This document shows, piece by piece, positions 27,599 to 37,363 of a stretch of 64,000 nt of DNA. Position 1 is the first letter of the stretch; each line of letters starts with the position of its first letter. The position numbers were made by a program, and so were the translations under genes. Source of the stretch: Gammaproteobacteria bacterium (GTDB lineage Bacteria > Pseudomonadota > Gammaproteobacteria > SG8-11); the NCBI GenBank assembly GCA_024641505.1, contig JAHECY010000001.1, positions 62,001 to 126,000 on the forward strand, written 5' to 3'. Below the pieces are notes generated by a model. It was given only the letters and a program-made list of their open reading frames with translations. It searched no databases and was not told where the DNA came from.

Positions 27599-27844
27599 AT
27601 GGATTCGCAAAAGGAACAACTCTACTGGCGTTGCCGCCGGGGTATGTTGGAGCTCGACGAGTTGCTGCAATCGTTTCTCGATCAGGGTTTTGATAAATTG
27701 GACGATGAACAACGCGTGGCTTTTCAGCAATTGATTCGCCTGCAGGATCAGGAATTACTGCCCTATTTGTTAGGACAGACACTGCCCACGGACGGGAAAA
27801 TGGCCCATGTCGTCAACTGCATTCGTCACGCCTATCGACCTTGA
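27599..27844 (+). CDS. sdhE: FAD assembly factor SdhE (YgfY/CptB)
   Basis: 81 residues. SdhE promotes covalent attachment of FAD to SdhA. The RGxxE motif is intact (RRGMLELDELL near residue 14). The ATG begins on the base after the sdhB stop, so translation is coupled. In E. coli the gene pairs with ygfX and the pair has been described as a type IV toxin-antitoxin system (CptBA); the flavinylation role is the better supported one here, given the sdh operon context. Confidence 0.95.
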   Translation: MDSQKEQLYWRCRRGMLELDELLQSFLDQGFDKLDDEQRVAFQQLIRLQDQELLPYLLGQTLPTDGKMAHVVNCIRHAYRP

Positions 27845-28262
27845 ACTGAGACCTTCACGCCGGCTTGCCTGGTTTTTCGGCGTGGCTCACGCTTGCATAT
27901 TTCCCGTGGTTTGGCTTTTGGATCTGCCTGGCTGGATGCGCGCGGTCCTGACGTTGATGGTGTTGGCAAGCGGCTTGCGGGTGGCACGCCAGTTTGGCGC
28001 GGCGACCGGCGGATCGACATTGATTCGATTGCAATGGCGCGCGGGGGAGTCCTGGTTGTTGTTCCTGGCCGGCGGGGAATTGCTGGAAGCGCGCTTATTG
28101 CCCTGCAGCTATGTGCACAGACATCTGGTATTGCTGAATTTCCGGTGCTTGGACCGTCGACGTAATTTTAGTTGTGTTATCACCCGGGACCGGATGACGC
28201 CGGATACGTTTAGGAGGTTGCGGGTGTTGCTGCGCTGGCACATTGGAAAAAAGCCGGGATGA
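27807..28262 (+). CDS. ygfX: YgfX/CptA-family inner-membrane protein
   Basis: 151 residues, two close N-terminal hydrophobic segments (about residues 20-57) and a soluble C-terminal part with [17 protein letters not shown] and a basic tail, as in YgfX. It overlaps sdhE by 38 bp. In E. coli, YgfX has been reported as a toxin acting on FtsZ and MreB and countered by YgfY (SdhE), though its normal role is unsettled. The last 53 bp overlap the 3' end of the convergent nadB gene. Confidence 0.85.
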   Translation: MSSTAFVTPIDLELRPSRRLAWFFGVAHACIFPVVWLLDLPGWMRAVLTLMVLASGLRVARQFGAATGGSTLIRLQWRAGESWLLFLAGGELLEARLLPCSYVHRHLVLLNFRCLDRRRNFSCVITRDRMTPDTFRRLRVLLRWHIGKKPG

Positions 28263-29850
28263 GAATGGTGTTGTGGGCTGGCAACGTGCCATCGGGCGTG
28301 GGAAAATCGAGAGTATAATGTAAGCCTCGGCTTTCCGTGCGCCGCATTGCGGACTCCACGATCAATCCCGCGACCACCACCAGATTGCGCAGTTCCAGCA
28401 GATCGTTGGTGACGCGGAAGTTGCCATAATATTCCTCGATTTCCCTTGCCAATAAGTCCACTCGGTGTTTGGCCCGTTCCAGGCGCTTGTTGGTGCGTAC
28501 AATGCCGACGTAGTCCCACATGAAACGACGCAGCTCTTCCCAGTTGTGGGATACCACGACTTCCTCGTCGGAGTCGGTGACACGACTTTCGTCCCAGGCG
28601 GGCAGGGTAGTGACAAGTGCGGTATCTGATTTTTTCCTCAGAATATCCTTGCTCGCGGCCAGTGCAAATACCATGCATTCGAGCAGAGAATTGCTGGCCA
28701 TGCGGTTGGCTCCATGCATGCCGGTAAAGGCGGTTTCGCCGATGGCGTACAGATGGGGAATGTCAGTTTCACCCTGCAGATTGGTGACCACGCCACCGCA
28801 GGTATAGTGGGCAGCCGGTACCACGGGGATCGGTTCACGCGTGATGTCGATGCCATGTTTCAGGCATTGCTGATAAATCGTCGGAAAATGGTTGGTAATG
28901 AATGACGCCGGCTGATGGCTGATGTCCAGAAAAACACAGGGAATGCCCAGACGTTTCATTTCATGATCTATGGCGCGCGCGACAATGTCCCTGGGAGCCA
29001 GTTCCGCCTGAGGGTCGAAGCGGTCCATAAAACGTGTACCATCCGGTAATAACAATTTGCCACCCTCGCCGCGCACCGCTTCGGTAATCAGAAAAGATTT
29101 AACATTAGGGTGATACAGGCAGGTGGGATGAAACTGGTTGAACTCCATATTGGCGATCCGGCACTGCGCGCGCCAGGCCATGGCGATGCCATCCCCCGTG
29201 GAAGTGTCCGGATTGGTGGTGTACAAGTAAACCTTGCTGGCGCCACCGGTAGCCAGCACCGTAAACCGGGCCGCCATGGTGACTACCTTGCCATGTTCGC
29301 GATCAAGCACGTAAGCGCCTAGACAGGCATTGGAATCATGTCCCAGCTTTCTGCCAGTCACCAGGTCCACGGCGATGTGTTGTTCAAAGACGGTGATATT
29401 GGGATGCGCCAGAACTTGCGCGGCCAGGGTAGTTTCTACAGCATGACCGGTGGCATCCGCAGCATGAATCACGCGCCGCTGTCCGTGGCCACCTTCGCGG
29501 GTCAGGTGGAATTTCTGCTCGCCATTGACCGCGGTTTCCTCGGTGAAATTCACGCCTTGGTCAATTAACCACTCGACCAGGGATTGGCCGCGTTCGACGG
29601 CATATCTGACCGCGCTCGGATCGCAGAGACCGGCGCCGGCTTTAATTGTATCGTTTATATGGTTATCTATCGAGTCGCTGGGGTCCAGAACCGCGGAAAT
29701 GCCCCCCTGTGCATAGAGGGTGCATCCTTCGGTTAGGTTTTTCTTAGAGATTATGGCCACTTTTGCCTGGTCGGCGAGATTCAGCGCCAGGGTCAATCCA
29801 GCCGCACCCCCGCCAATGACCAGTACATCAAATCGGAATTGTGCTTGCAC
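28210..29850 (-). CDS. nadB: L-aspartate oxidase
   Basis: 546 residues. Oxidises L-aspartate to iminoaspartate, the first step of de novo NAD synthesis, in the cytosol. It shows an FAD Rossmann motif [16 protein letters not shown], the YAQGGISAV segment, HPTCLYHP and a [15 protein letters not shown] motif shared with SdhA. It is divergent from rpoE, an arrangement common in gammaproteobacteria, and converges on ygfX with a 53-bp coding overlap at the 3' ends. Confidence 0.97.
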   Translation of the reverse strand: MQAQFRFDVLVIGGGAAGLTLALNLADQAKVAIISKKNLTEGCTLYAQGGISAVLDPSDSIDNHINDTIKAGAGLCDPSAVRYAVERGQSLVEWLIDQGVNFTEETAVNGEQKFHLTREGGHGQRRVIHAADATGHAVETTLAAQVLAHPNITVFEQHIAVDLVTGRKLGHDSNACLGAYVLDREHGKVVTMAARFTVLATGGASKVYLYTTNPDTSTGDGIAMAWRAQCRIANMEFNQFHPTCLYHPNVKSFLITEAVRGEGGKLLLPDGTRFMDRFDPQAELAPRDIVARAIDHEMKRLGIPCVFLDISHQPASFITNHFPTIYQQCLKHGIDITREPIPVVPAAHYTCGGVVTNLQGETDIPHLYAIGETAFTGMHGANRMASNSLLECMVFALAASKDILRKKSDTALVTTLPAWDESRVTDSDEEVVVSHNWEELRRFMWDYVGIVRTNKRLERAKHRVDLLAREIEEYYGNFRVTNDLLELRNLVVVAGLIVESAMRRTESRGLHYTLDFPTPDGTLPAHNTILIPAFFQCASAATPATS

Positions 29851-29989
29851 TCACTTTAATTTCCCTAGATTTCAATCATTTGTGTTTATATTGCAATCAT
29901 ATCAGTGCTATTATTCTAGGAAAAACAGGGGGTGTCCATTTATTATTGAGGTCCGGGGGCACACCTTTGCTACAACCCATTAATAAAGC

Positions 29990-30016
29990 GAACTATATGA
30001 AACAAGACTTGTCTAC
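29990..30016 (+). promoter_or_regulatory. Candidate sigma-E-type autoregulatory promoter of rpoE
   Basis: GAACTA (29990-29995), a 16-bp spacer and TCTAC (30012-30016) resemble the sigma-E consensus GGAACTT-N16-TCTGA, with mismatches in both boxes. RpoE genes are normally autoregulated from such a promoter. A transcript from here would have a leader of about 40 nt and would start inside the small leader frame listed at 29997. Confidence 0.35.
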
Positions 30017-30071
30017 CCGTAAGGTGTCAGCGACGGAGGATGCAGGAGGGGTAGGCCCGAATGGGCGATAA
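29997..30071 (+). CDS. Possible 24-codon leader peptide overlapping the rpoE start
   Basis: An ATG at 29997 opens 24 codons (MKQDLSTRKVSATEDAGG and six more residues) that end in TAA at 30069-30071, overlapping the first 11 bp of rpoE in another frame. In E. coli, rpoE is preceded by a translated leader frame, rseD, with coupled translation; this could be an analogue. The start lacks a good ribosome-binding site, so the call is tentative. Confidence 0.3.
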   Translation: MKQDLSTRKVSATEDAGGVGPNGR

Positions 30072-30639
30072 CAGTGTAGATCAGGAGTTGGTTGGCCGTG
30101 TACAAAAAGGGGACAAGAAAGCATTTGATGTACTGGTACGCAAGTATCAGCACAAGGTGACGAATCTGATCTCCCGGTATGTGTATGATCCCACTGAAAC
30201 CCTCGATGTGGCTCAGGAGACCTTTATCAAGGCCTACCGCGCATTGCCTAATTTTCGCGGCGATAGTGCTTTCTATACCTGGTTGTACCGTATCGCCATC
30301 AATACGGCAAAGAATTACCTGGTGGCCAAAAGCCGACGGTTGCCATTGGCGGATGTTGATACCCAGGAGGCGGAACAATTCTCAGGTGAGTCGAGTCTTA
30401 AGAATTACGAAACGCCTGAACATTTGCTGCAACGGGACGATATTGAGAAGGTGGTTTTTGAAACCATAGACGCTTTGCCCGAGGATTTGCGTACCGCCAT
30501 CACCCTGCGGGAGATTGACGGTCTCAGTTACGAAGAAATTGCCGATGCCATGTCCTGTCCGGTGGGAACGGTTCGGTCACGGATATTTCGGGCACGGGAA
30601 GCAATCGAAAAGAATTTGAAACCTCTGTTAGAACAGTAA
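30061..30639 (+). CDS. rpoE: RNA polymerase sigma factor RpoE (AlgU)
   Basis: 192 residues, an ECF sigma factor directing the envelope-stress response. Region 2 (RVQKGDKKAFDVLVRKYQHKV through DVAQETFIKAYRALPNFRG) and region 4 (LPEDLRTAITLREIDGLSYEE and CPVGTVRSRIFRAREAI) are both complete. GGAGGGG (30045-30051) lies 9 bp before the ATG. The following gene encodes its anti-sigma factor RseA. Confidence 0.97.
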   Translation: MGDNSVDQELVGRVQKGDKKAFDVLVRKYQHKVTNLISRYVYDPTETLDVAQETFIKAYRALPNFRGDSAFYTWLYRIAINTAKNYLVAKSRRLPLADVDTQEAEQFSGESSLKNYETPEHLLQRDDIEKVVFETIDALPEDLRTAITLREIDGLSYEEIADAMSCPVGTVRSRIFRAREAIEKNLKPLLEQ

Positions 30640-30663
30640 CTTTGTCGATGTGAAGGTGGCGCA

Positions 30664-31224
30664 ATGGTAAATAAAGTGGACGCCGGAGAAAATATCTCCG
30701 CACTGGTGGATGGAGAGCTGGAACATCATGAAATAAATGACATGATCCAGGAGCTGCGAGACGATGTGCACATGTTACGCTCCTGGGAGCGCTACCACCT
30801 GATAAGCGATGTATTAAGAAAGAATCTCGCTTCCCACCTTTCCCCTGATTTTTGCCAACAAGTATCCCTAGCCATAGAACAGGAACCCACGGTTCTCGCG
30901 CCGCAACGACATTCTCTACGGCTGTCACCTTTTATGCGCCAGGTGGCCGGATTGGGAATTGCGGCGTCCGTTACCGCGGTTGCCATCCTGGGCACCCAGT
31001 ACTACATTGGTGGTTCAGGCGTCACGGCCGCTCCCATGGCGCAAAATCAATCCGCTCCCACCGATGCCCAATTTGCGCGTATTGCAATTCCCGAGTCTCC
31101 GCAACCAATTCCGTCCAACGTCAATAGATACCTGGTGAATCATAATCAGCATGCGGCGGGCGTACAGGGCGTGCTACCTTATGCGCGGATTATCGGTTAT
31201 CGTCCAGAAAGTCCTGAAAAATAG
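30664..31224 (+). CDS. rseA: Sigma-E anti-sigma factor RseA (MucA)
   Basis: 186 residues. The N-terminal cytoplasmic domain (ISALVDGELEHHE, then RSWERYHLISDVLR) is the sigma-E-binding RseA_N fold. One membrane segment follows at about residues 98-117 (VAGLGIAASVTAVAILGTQYY), then a periplasmic tail that RseB would bind. On envelope stress the family is cut by DegS and RseP, freeing sigma-E. It lies 24 bp after rpoE. Confidence 0.92.
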   Translation: MVNKVDAGENISALVDGELEHHEINDMIQELRDDVHMLRSWERYHLISDVLRKNLASHLSPDFCQQVSLAIEQEPTVLAPQRHSLRLSPFMRQVAGLGIAASVTAVAILGTQYYIGGSGVTAAPMAQNQSAPTDAQFARIAIPESPQPIPSNVNRYLVNHNQHAAGVQGVLPYARIIGYRPESPEK

Positions 31225-31247
31225 CGCTAAAAGGTGATAGGTTTTTT

Positions 31248-32219
31248 GTGATCAAGGTTATTCTGGTAGCTTTAATTCCTCTGAGCAGTCCGGCTGCGGG
31301 TGCAGAACCCACTGCATTTGAATATCTCAAGTTGATGCAGGAAGCAGCCAAGAGCATTAACTATCAAGGGACCTTTGTCTACGCTCACGATGGACAGCTG
31401 GAATCCATGAGGATTCTGCATAAAGCCGATCAACAAGGTGATTATGAGCGTATTTTTCATCTCAACGGCAGTGCGCGGGAAGTGGTACGTGAAAATAATG
31501 TCGTTACCTGTATCCTGTCAGACAATAAGTCGGTGGTGATCAATAAACGACAAAGTGGCAATCAGTTGTTGACGCTTTTTCCAAAAGATTTCGACAAGTT
31601 TACCCATTACTACGATGTGCAGATGGGTGGCCACGGTCGGGTGGCGAATCGCGATGGCGTCGTGGTGATCGTGAAGCCGCGGGATCAGTTTCGTTACGGT
31701 TATAATCTTTGGCTGGATCGAGAAAATTCTCTGCTGTTGAAGTCCGAATTGGTGAACGAGGGCGGGCATGTCATCGAACAACTGATGTTTACCGAAATTA
31801 ATGTCGTCCAGGATATTCCAGTATCGGAAATACGCTCGAATCTCGGTGCCGCGCAATCGGTTGAACACGACGAATTGTTTGAGCAGGAAGCGGGTGCGGA
31901 TGATGCGGGCAGGCTGCACTGGAAAATAGGCAATATGCCCCAAGGCTTCGCGTTGACTGATCATCAAAAACAACACGCTACTGAAGGTGCGGCGTCTGTG
32001 CAGCATATGATCCTGTCGGATGGTTTGGCGTCGGTGTCCGTGTATATCGAGAAATTGGCGCCCAGTGACAAGAAGTTCTTGGGTTCTTCCTATATGGGCG
32101 CAGTTAACGTATTTGGCGCCGTGGTCAACGATTTCCAGATAACCGTCCTGGGCGAAGTTCCCAAAGATACAGTGAAGATGGTCGCTGAATCCATGACCTA
32201 TGATGGACCGGCGCAATGA
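31248..32219 (+). CDS. rseB: Sigma-E regulator RseB (MucB)
   Basis: 323 residues from a GTG at 31248 with a short signal peptide (ILVALIPLSSPAAGA). It is the periplasmic MucB/RseB protein, with an LolA-like N-terminal domain (INYQGTFVYAHDGQLESMRILHK spans its start) and a C-terminal domain that caps RseA until lipopolysaccharide intermediates displace it. It overlaps rseC by 4 bp. Confidence 0.94.
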   Translation: MIKVILVALIPLSSPAAGAEPTAFEYLKLMQEAAKSINYQGTFVYAHDGQLESMRILHKADQQGDYERIFHLNGSAREVVRENNVVTCILSDNKSVVINKRQSGNQLLTLFPKDFDKFTHYYDVQMGGHGRVANRDGVVVIVKPRDQFRYGYNLWLDRENSLLLKSELVNEGGHVIEQLMFTEINVVQDIPVSEIRSNLGAAQSVEHDELFEQEAGADDAGRLHWKIGNMPQGFALTDHQKQHATEGAASVQHMILSDGLASVSVYIEKLAPSDKKFLGSSYMGAVNVFGAVVNDFQITVLGEVPKDTVKMVAESMTYDGPAQ

Positions 32220-32716
32220 TCACGGAAAATGCGTTCGTGGATGCCGTGGAGGGCGACGCAGCTTGGGTGCAAACCCAGAGGCAGTCCGCGTGTGGTTCAT
32301 GTGGCGCGCAAAATGCCTGTGGTACCAACGTGCTCAGCAAAGTTATTGGCACGAAATTCGCGAGGCTGCGCGTCGGAAATCCATTGCACGCAAGGCCTGG
32401 TGACCAGGTTCAGGTGGCGATTGCAGAGCAAGTATTGTTAAAGGGGGCGGCAGTTGTGTATCTGCTACCTCTGTTCGCCTTTTTTGTTATGGCAGCCATT
32501 GGCACCACCTTATCAGAGACGCACAAAGATCTGGCGTCGATAGCCATGGGGGTGGTGGGCTTGGTTGTGGGTTTGGCGTGGGCACAGCGTTATGAACGTG
32601 TTCATCAGAGTAAATGTGGTTTTCATGCCGAGATCGTGGCTATAGACAACACGGCGACGGATAAGGCGACTACTGTACAGTATGTTCAATTCAAGAAATT
32701 ATCTTCTGGAGAATAG
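32216..32716 (+). CDS. rseC: RseC/MucC family membrane protein
   Basis: 166 residues. A cysteine cluster CGSCGAQNACG (Cys26, Cys29, Cys35) near the N-terminus is followed by two membrane segments (about residues 80-125), the standard RseC layout. In the literature RseC is linked to the sigma-E system and to reduction of SoxR, with the cysteines proposed to bind an iron-sulfur cluster. The start overlaps the end of rseB (ATGA). Confidence 0.92.
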   Translation: MITENAFVDAVEGDAAWVQTQRQSACGSCGAQNACGTNVLSKVIGTKFARLRVGNPLHARPGDQVQVAIAEQVLLKGAAVVYLLPLFAFFVMAAIGTTLSETHKDLASIAMGVVGLVVGLAWAQRYERVHQSKCGFHAEIVAIDNTATDKATTVQYVQFKKLSSGE

Positions 32717-32717
32717 A

Positions 32718-34172
32718 ATGAGATCCCTTCAAATATTGGTTCTTTCTTTGAGCCTGATTATATTTCCGGTTTTTGCCGCGCACGCAAGGGAGCTCCCGGA
32801 TTTTACAAATTTGGTAGAAAAATACAGCCCGGCAGTGGTGAATATCAGCACCACACAACAGATTAAACACCCGCAATTTCGGCGTTTTCCAAAAGATGGT
32901 GGAGATAATCCCGGTCCAGACAGCAACAACCCCGATAATCCCGAAGGTCCGTTTGGTGATTTATTCAAGCATTTCTTCGGGGACGAAGACGGTGAAGACA
33001 GATTTGATTCGCAATCGTTGGGGTCCGGTTTTATTATTTCCAAAGACGGTTATGTCATGACCAATAATCACGTCATCAAGGATGCCAAAGAAGTCATTGT
33101 GCGTCTCAGTGATCGGCGTGAACTGGTTGCCGAGGTTGTCGGAGCCGACGAACGCAGTGATCTGGCATTACTGAAAATCGATGCCAAAGATCTTCCTTTT
33201 GTCGCCATCGGAAAATCTTCGGCGCTGAAGGTAGGCGAGTGGGTGTTGGCAATCGGTTCCCCTTTTGGATTCGATCACTCGGTTACGGCGGGCATAGTCA
33301 GCGCCAAGGGGCGTAACCTGCCCCGTGAAAATTATGTGCCTTTCATTCAAACCGATGTGGCGATCAATCCGGGAAATTCGGGGGGTCCGCTGTTCAATCT
33401 GGAAGGCGAGGTGGTTGGCATCAATTCCCAGATTTACAGTCGTACGGGTGGATTCATGGGATTGTCCTTCGCTATCCCCATTGATATGGCCATGAATATC
33501 GTGGACCAATTAAAATCTTCCGGGCATGTCGTACGTGGCTGGCTGGGGGTATTGATTCAGGATGTTACCCGGGAGCTGGCGGAGTCTTTCCATATGGATA
33601 AACCCAAGGGGGCCTTGGTTGCCAAGGTATTGCCGGACAGTCCCGCGGAAACGTCGGGATTCCAGTTGGGTGATGTAATCGTTGAATTTAATGAACATGA
33701 GGTTTCCACATCCAGCAGTCTGCCGCCTTTGGTGGGGATCACGCCGGTGGGCAAGAAGACGCCGGTACGAGTGATCCGCAATGGCAAGGCCGTAAGCCTG
33801 ACCGTGGTCATTGGGGAATTGCCCTCTGAAGAAAAGCTGGCCATGGCGGGTGGAGGTTCAGAAACCCTACCCACACCGACCATTGACAATAAATTGAATA
33901 TTATCGTGTCTGATCTCACCAAAGAACAACAAGACGATATGGAGCTGTCGGGCAAAGGTGTGGTGGTCGCGGAAATCAAACGTGGTCCGGCCTCCAAGGC
34001 AGGATTGCGTAAAGGCGACGTGATCGTCATGATCAACAATAAAGACATTGAAAATGTAGGGCAGTTTAAGAAAATCGTTGAGGATTTGCCAAACGGTAAG
34101 TCGGTGCCATTGCTCGTACAACGACGTGGTGGACCGGTCTTCCTCGCGCTTAAAGTGGAAGCCAGTGAATAG
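32718..34172 (+). CDS. degP: Periplasmic serine protease DegP/MucD (Do family)
   Basis: 484 residues from the ATG at 32718, chosen over an upstream start at 32682 because CTGGAG precedes it and a signal peptide follows (LVLSLSLIIFPVFAAHA). It degrades or refolds damaged envelope proteins. The catalytic triad is His118 (TNNHVI), Asp148 (RSDLALL) and Ser221 (NPGNSGGPL). Two PDZ domains follow (about 270-360 and 385-480). A long acidic, Pro/Asn-rich loop (residues about 58-98) precedes the protease core. It is the last gene of the rpoE operon, ending before the terminator at 34300. Confidence 0.95.
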   Translation: MRSLQILVLSLSLIIFPVFAAHARELPDFTNLVEKYSPAVVNISTTQQIKHPQFRRFPKDGGDNPGPDSNNPDNPEGPFGDLFKHFFGDEDGEDRFDSQSLGSGFIISKDGYVMTNNHVIKDAKEVIVRLSDRRELVAEVVGADERSDLALLKIDAKDLPFVAIGKSSALKVGEWVLAIGSPFGFDHSVTAGIVSAKGRNLPRENYVPFIQTDVAINPGNSGGPLFNLEGEVVGINSQIYSRTGGFMGLSFAIPIDMAMNIVDQLKSSGHVVRGWLGVLIQDVTRELAESFHMDKPKGALVAKVLPDSPAETSGFQLGDVIVEFNEHEVSTSSSLPPLVGITPVGKKTPVRVIRNGKAVSLTVVIGELPSEEKLAMAGGGSETLPTPTIDNKLNIIVSDLTKEQQDDMELSGKGVVVAEIKRGPASKAGLRKGDVIVMINNKDIENVGQFKKIVEDLPNGKSVPLLVQRRGGPVFLALKVEASE

Positions 34173-34299
34173 GTCAATAATTATAAAAAATATGGTATAT
34201 GGGTCTGGTAGATGCTTTAGAATGGGCCCACTGGATTCAAGAGTGTTGACTTGAATCGACATCGGCTTGTGAAGGCCCAACGAATCCGAATACCGATCC

Positions 34300-34330
34300 G
34301 GGCGCCTATAAGTAGGCGCCCATTTTTTAT
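34300..34330 (+). terminator. Intrinsic terminator after the rpoE-degP operon
   Basis: A 9-bp perfect stem GGGCGCCTA (34300-34308) / TAGGCGCCC (34313-34321) with a TAAG loop and a run of six T (34323-34328). A further 8-bp inverted repeat, GATTCAAG (34234-34241) / CTTGAATC (34250-34257), lies upstream in the same gap. lepA begins only 38 bp beyond, so its transcription must read through or start between the two. Confidence 0.92.
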
Positions 34331-34368
34331 GCCTAATCCATCCAGTCTGGGAGTGATTTAGAAATTAC

Positions 34369-36171
34369 ATGGATCAGAAGTACATACGCAATTTTTCTAT
34401 TATCGCGCACATTGACCACGGTAAATCTACCTTGGCCGATCGGTTCATTCAGCAATGCGGTGGCCTTAGCGAACGGGAAATGGCCGCCCAAGTGTTGGAT
34501 TCCATGGATCTGGAGCGCGAACGGGGCATTACCATCAAGGCCCAGAGTGTCACCCTGAACTACCAAGCGCCGGATGGCCAAAACTACCAGTTAAATTTTA
34601 TTGATACTCCCGGGCATGTGGATTTTTCTTATGAGGTTTCCCGGTCGCTGGCGGCTTGTGAGGGTGCGATCCTGGTGGTCGATGCATCACAAGGCGTAGA
34701 GGCTCAGAGCGTCGCTAATTGCTATACAGCGATCGAGCAGGGCCTGGAAGTTCTGGCAGTGCTGAACAAAATCGATTTACCCGCGGCGGAGCCGGAACGC
34801 GTACGTCATGAAATCGAGGACATCATCGGTATCGATGCGTCCAACGCGGTGCTGGTGAGTGCCAAAACGGGGGTTGGCGTAACCGATGTGCTGGAAGCCT
34901 TGGTAGTAGCGATTCCCGCGCCCAAGGGGGACCGGGGGGCGCCTTTGCAGGCATTGATCATCGATTCCTGGTTTGATAATTACCTCGGTGTGGTGTCTCT
35001 CGTGCGGGTGATGCAAGGTACTCTGGCAAAGGGTCAGAAGGTCAAGGTAATGTCCACGGGGCGATCTTATGTGACGGATTTTGTGGGAATATTTACCCCG
35101 AAACGATTCGACAAGCCAACCCTTGAGGCCGGCGAGGTCGGTTATGTCATTGCCGGCATCAAAGAGATAGATGGCGCCCCTGTTGGGGATACCCTGACTG
35201 CCGCGGACCGGCCAGCGGTTAAGCCCTTGCCCGGATTCAAACCCGTGCAACCGCAAGTGTTCGCCGGACTGTTCCCGGTGTCGTCGGATGATTACGAGGA
35301 TTTTCGGGATGCATTAGCGAAGCTCAAACTCAATGACGCAGCATTATTTTACGAACCGGAAACTTCGCAAGCCTTGGGTTTTGGTTTTCGCTGCGGCTTT
35401 CTGGGCATGTTACACATGGAGATTATCCAGGAACGCCTGGAGCGGGAATATAATCTTGAGCTGATCACCACCGCGCCCACCGTGGTATTTGAAGTAGTGG
35501 ATACCTCCGGCAACGTGCTGCATGTTGATAACCCGGCCAAACTTCCGGAAGTCGGCAAAATTGCGGAAATGCGCGAACCTATCATTATTGCCAACATATT
35601 GACGCCTCAGGATTATGTGGGTAATGTCATTGGTTTATGTGTAGAGAAACGCGGCGTTCAGAAAAAAATGCTCTATGCGGGGCGCCAGGTGTCCATGGGT
35701 TATGAACTGCCTATGAATGAGGTGGTGCTTGATTTCTTCGACCGTCTTAAATCCGTGAGTCGAGGCTATGCGTCGCTGGATTATCACTTTATCCGATTTG
35801 AACCGGCGGACTTGGTAAAATTAGATGTGTTGATCAACGGCGAGAAGGTGGATGCCTTGTCCACTATCGTGCATCGCGATCAAGCTTTTTACCGGGGGCG
35901 GGAACTTGTCGAAAAAATGAAAGAGCTGATTCCTCGCCAGATGTTTGAAGTGGCCATTCAGGCCGCGATTGGCGCTCATGTCATCGCGCGTTCCACCGTC
36001 AAAGCATTGCGTAAAAATGTCACCGCCAAGTGTTATGGGGGTGACGTCAGTCGTAAACGTAAACTATTGGAAAAGCAAAAGGCCGGTAAAAAGCGCATGA
36101 AGCAGGTCGGTAGTGTTGAAATACCGCAGGAAGCGTTCCTGGCGGTGCTGCAAGTAGGGAAAAATAAATGA
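34369..36171 (+). CDS. lepA: Elongation factor 4 (LepA)
   Basis: 600 residues. Ribosome-associated translational GTPase. GTPase motifs: [13 protein letters not shown] (G1), RGITIKAQ (G2), [11 protein letters not shown] (G3), NKIDLP (G4) and SAKTG (G5). The C-terminal LepA-specific domain includes [20 protein letters not shown]. Its last four bases overlap the lepB start (ATGA). Confidence 0.98.
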   Translation: MDQKYIRNFSIIAHIDHGKSTLADRFIQQCGGLSEREMAAQVLDSMDLERERGITIKAQSVTLNYQAPDGQNYQLNFIDTPGHVDFSYEVSRSLAACEGAILVVDASQGVEAQSVANCYTAIEQGLEVLAVLNKIDLPAAEPERVRHEIEDIIGIDASNAVLVSAKTGVGVTDVLEALVVAIPAPKGDRGAPLQALIIDSWFDNYLGVVSLVRVMQGTLAKGQKVKVMSTGRSYVTDFVGIFTPKRFDKPTLEAGEVGYVIAGIKEIDGAPVGDTLTAADRPAVKPLPGFKPVQPQVFAGLFPVSSDDYEDFRDALAKLKLNDAALFYEPETSQALGFGFRCGFLGMLHMEIIQERLEREYNLELITTAPTVVFEVVDTSGNVLHVDNPAKLPEVGKIAEMREPIIIANILTPQDYVGNVIGLCVEKRGVQKKMLYAGRQVSMGYELPMNEVVLDFFDRLKSVSRGYASLDYHFIRFEPADLVKLDVLINGEKVDALSTIVHRDQAFYRGRELVEKMKELIPRQMFEVAIQAAIGAHVIARSTVKALRKNVTAKCYGGDVSRKRKLLEKQKAGKKRMKQVGSVEIPQEAFLAVLQVGKNK

Positions 36172-36977
36172 ACGTGGATTTTTCGGCAATATTAGTAGGT
36201 TTAACATTCTTCACCGGTATTATTTGGGCAGTGGACCGCTTGTACCTCCAGCACCAGCGGCAAGCTCGCGCCACTACCGCATACGATAATGATGACGTGG
36301 AAGAAATCCTGCGTGAACCGCGCATCGTGGAATATGCCAGGTCATTTTTCCCGGTTATCTTGATCGTATTATTGTTACGTTCATTTCTGGTGGAACCTTT
36401 TAGAATTCCTTCGAACTCCATGATGCCAACGCTTTTGACCGGTGATTTTATCCTGGTCAATAAATACCGCTATGGCATTCGCTTGCCAGTTTTGAACCAG
36501 AAGATCATCGGCGTGAGTGAGCCGCAACGCGGTGATGTCATGGTATTTCGCTATCCGCGGGACCCTTCCGTCGACTATATCAAGCGTGTCATCGGTTTGC
36601 CTGGCGACCATATCGTCTATCGAAACAAGATGTTGATTATAAATGGCAAAGTTGTTGCACAGGAAATGCTGGATAAATATCGTGGCGTGGGTTCCGGTGT
36701 CGTTATGACCGGGGCCTCGGATCTGATGGAGGATTTGGAAGGGGTAAAGCATAACATTCTGGTTGATCCGCGGAAAAATATGGGTGAAGTGGATCTGGTG
36801 GTTCCCGATGGGGAGTTCTTCGTCATGGGTGACAACCGGGACAACAGCAATGACAGTCGCTTCTGGGGAACGGTGCCGGAAGGCAATTTGGTCGGTAAAG
36901 CGTTCATGATCTGGATGAACTGGGATTCGGCAGGCAGCGGTATTGCGTGGGATAGGATTGGTTCGTCAATAAAGTAA
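36168..36977 (+). CDS. lepB: Signal peptidase I
   Basis: 269 residues. Cleaves signal peptides of secreted proteins at the outer face of the inner membrane. Two membrane segments near the N-terminus (about residues 5-24 and 60-76) precede the catalytic Ser84 ([11 protein letters not shown]) and Lys139 ([12 protein letters not shown]). [14 protein letters not shown] is the conserved box D/E. Overlaps lepA by 4 bp. Confidence 0.97.
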   Translation: MNVDFSAILVGLTFFTGIIWAVDRLYLQHQRQARATTAYDNDDVEEILREPRIVEYARSFFPVILIVLLLRSFLVEPFRIPSNSMMPTLLTGDFILVNKYRYGIRLPVLNQKIIGVSEPQRGDVMVFRYPRDPSVDYIKRVIGLPGDHIVYRNKMLIINGKVVAQEMLDKYRGVGSGVVMTGASDLMEDLEGVKHNILVDPRKNMGEVDLVVPDGEFFVMGDNRDNSNDSRFWGTVPEGNLVGKAFMIWMNWDSAGSGIAWDRIGSSIK

Positions 36978-36994
36978 ATCATCGAGGATTGATT

Positions 36995-37363
36995 ATGAAA
37001 TTTGCGAATACACAACGCGGCATCACCGGGGTCGGTATCATGCTTATCCTCATACTCGTGGCTTTCATCGGTCTCATCGGACTCAAATTATTACCCGTGT
37101 ATCTGGAGCACTATCAGATCAAATCGATTTTGTCGTCGTTGAAGAGCGAACGAGAGCTGGCTACACAGCCCCCCCAGGAAGTCTGGCGCGCCATGGCCAA
37201 ACGCATGGGCGTCAACGACATAACCGCAATCGGCAGGGAGGATGTGGTAATCCAGAAGATACCCTCGGGTATTTCCGTTACCGTCGACTATGAGGCGCGA
37301 AGGAACCTGATGGGTAATGTTGATCTGGTGGCCAGTTTCCATGATGAGGTGGCGATCCCTTGA
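36995..37363 (+). CDS. DUF4845-family single-pass membrane protein
   Basis: 122 residues from the ATG at 36995; GAGG at 36984-36987 fits it better than an upstream TTG at 36989. One N-terminal membrane segment (TGVGIMLILILVAFIGLIGL), then a soluble periplasmic domain. Proteins of this family sit between lepB and rnc in many beta- and gammaproteobacteria and their function is unknown. The N-terminal RGIT followed by a hydrophobic stretch looks a little like a type IV pilin leader but lacks the conserved Glu at position 5. Its stop overlaps the rnc start. Confidence 0.85.
   Translation: MKFANTQRGITGVGIMLILILVAFIGLIGLKLLPVYLEHYQIKSILSSLKSERELATQPPQEVWRAMAKRMGVNDITAIGREDVVIQKIPSGISVTVDYEARRNLMGNVDLVASFHDEVAIP

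Noticed and set aside
36995-37363. Type IV pilin-like protein
   Set aside because: The hydrophobic N-terminus lacks the conserved Glu at position 5 and the gene sits in the usual DUF4845 place between lepB and rnc.
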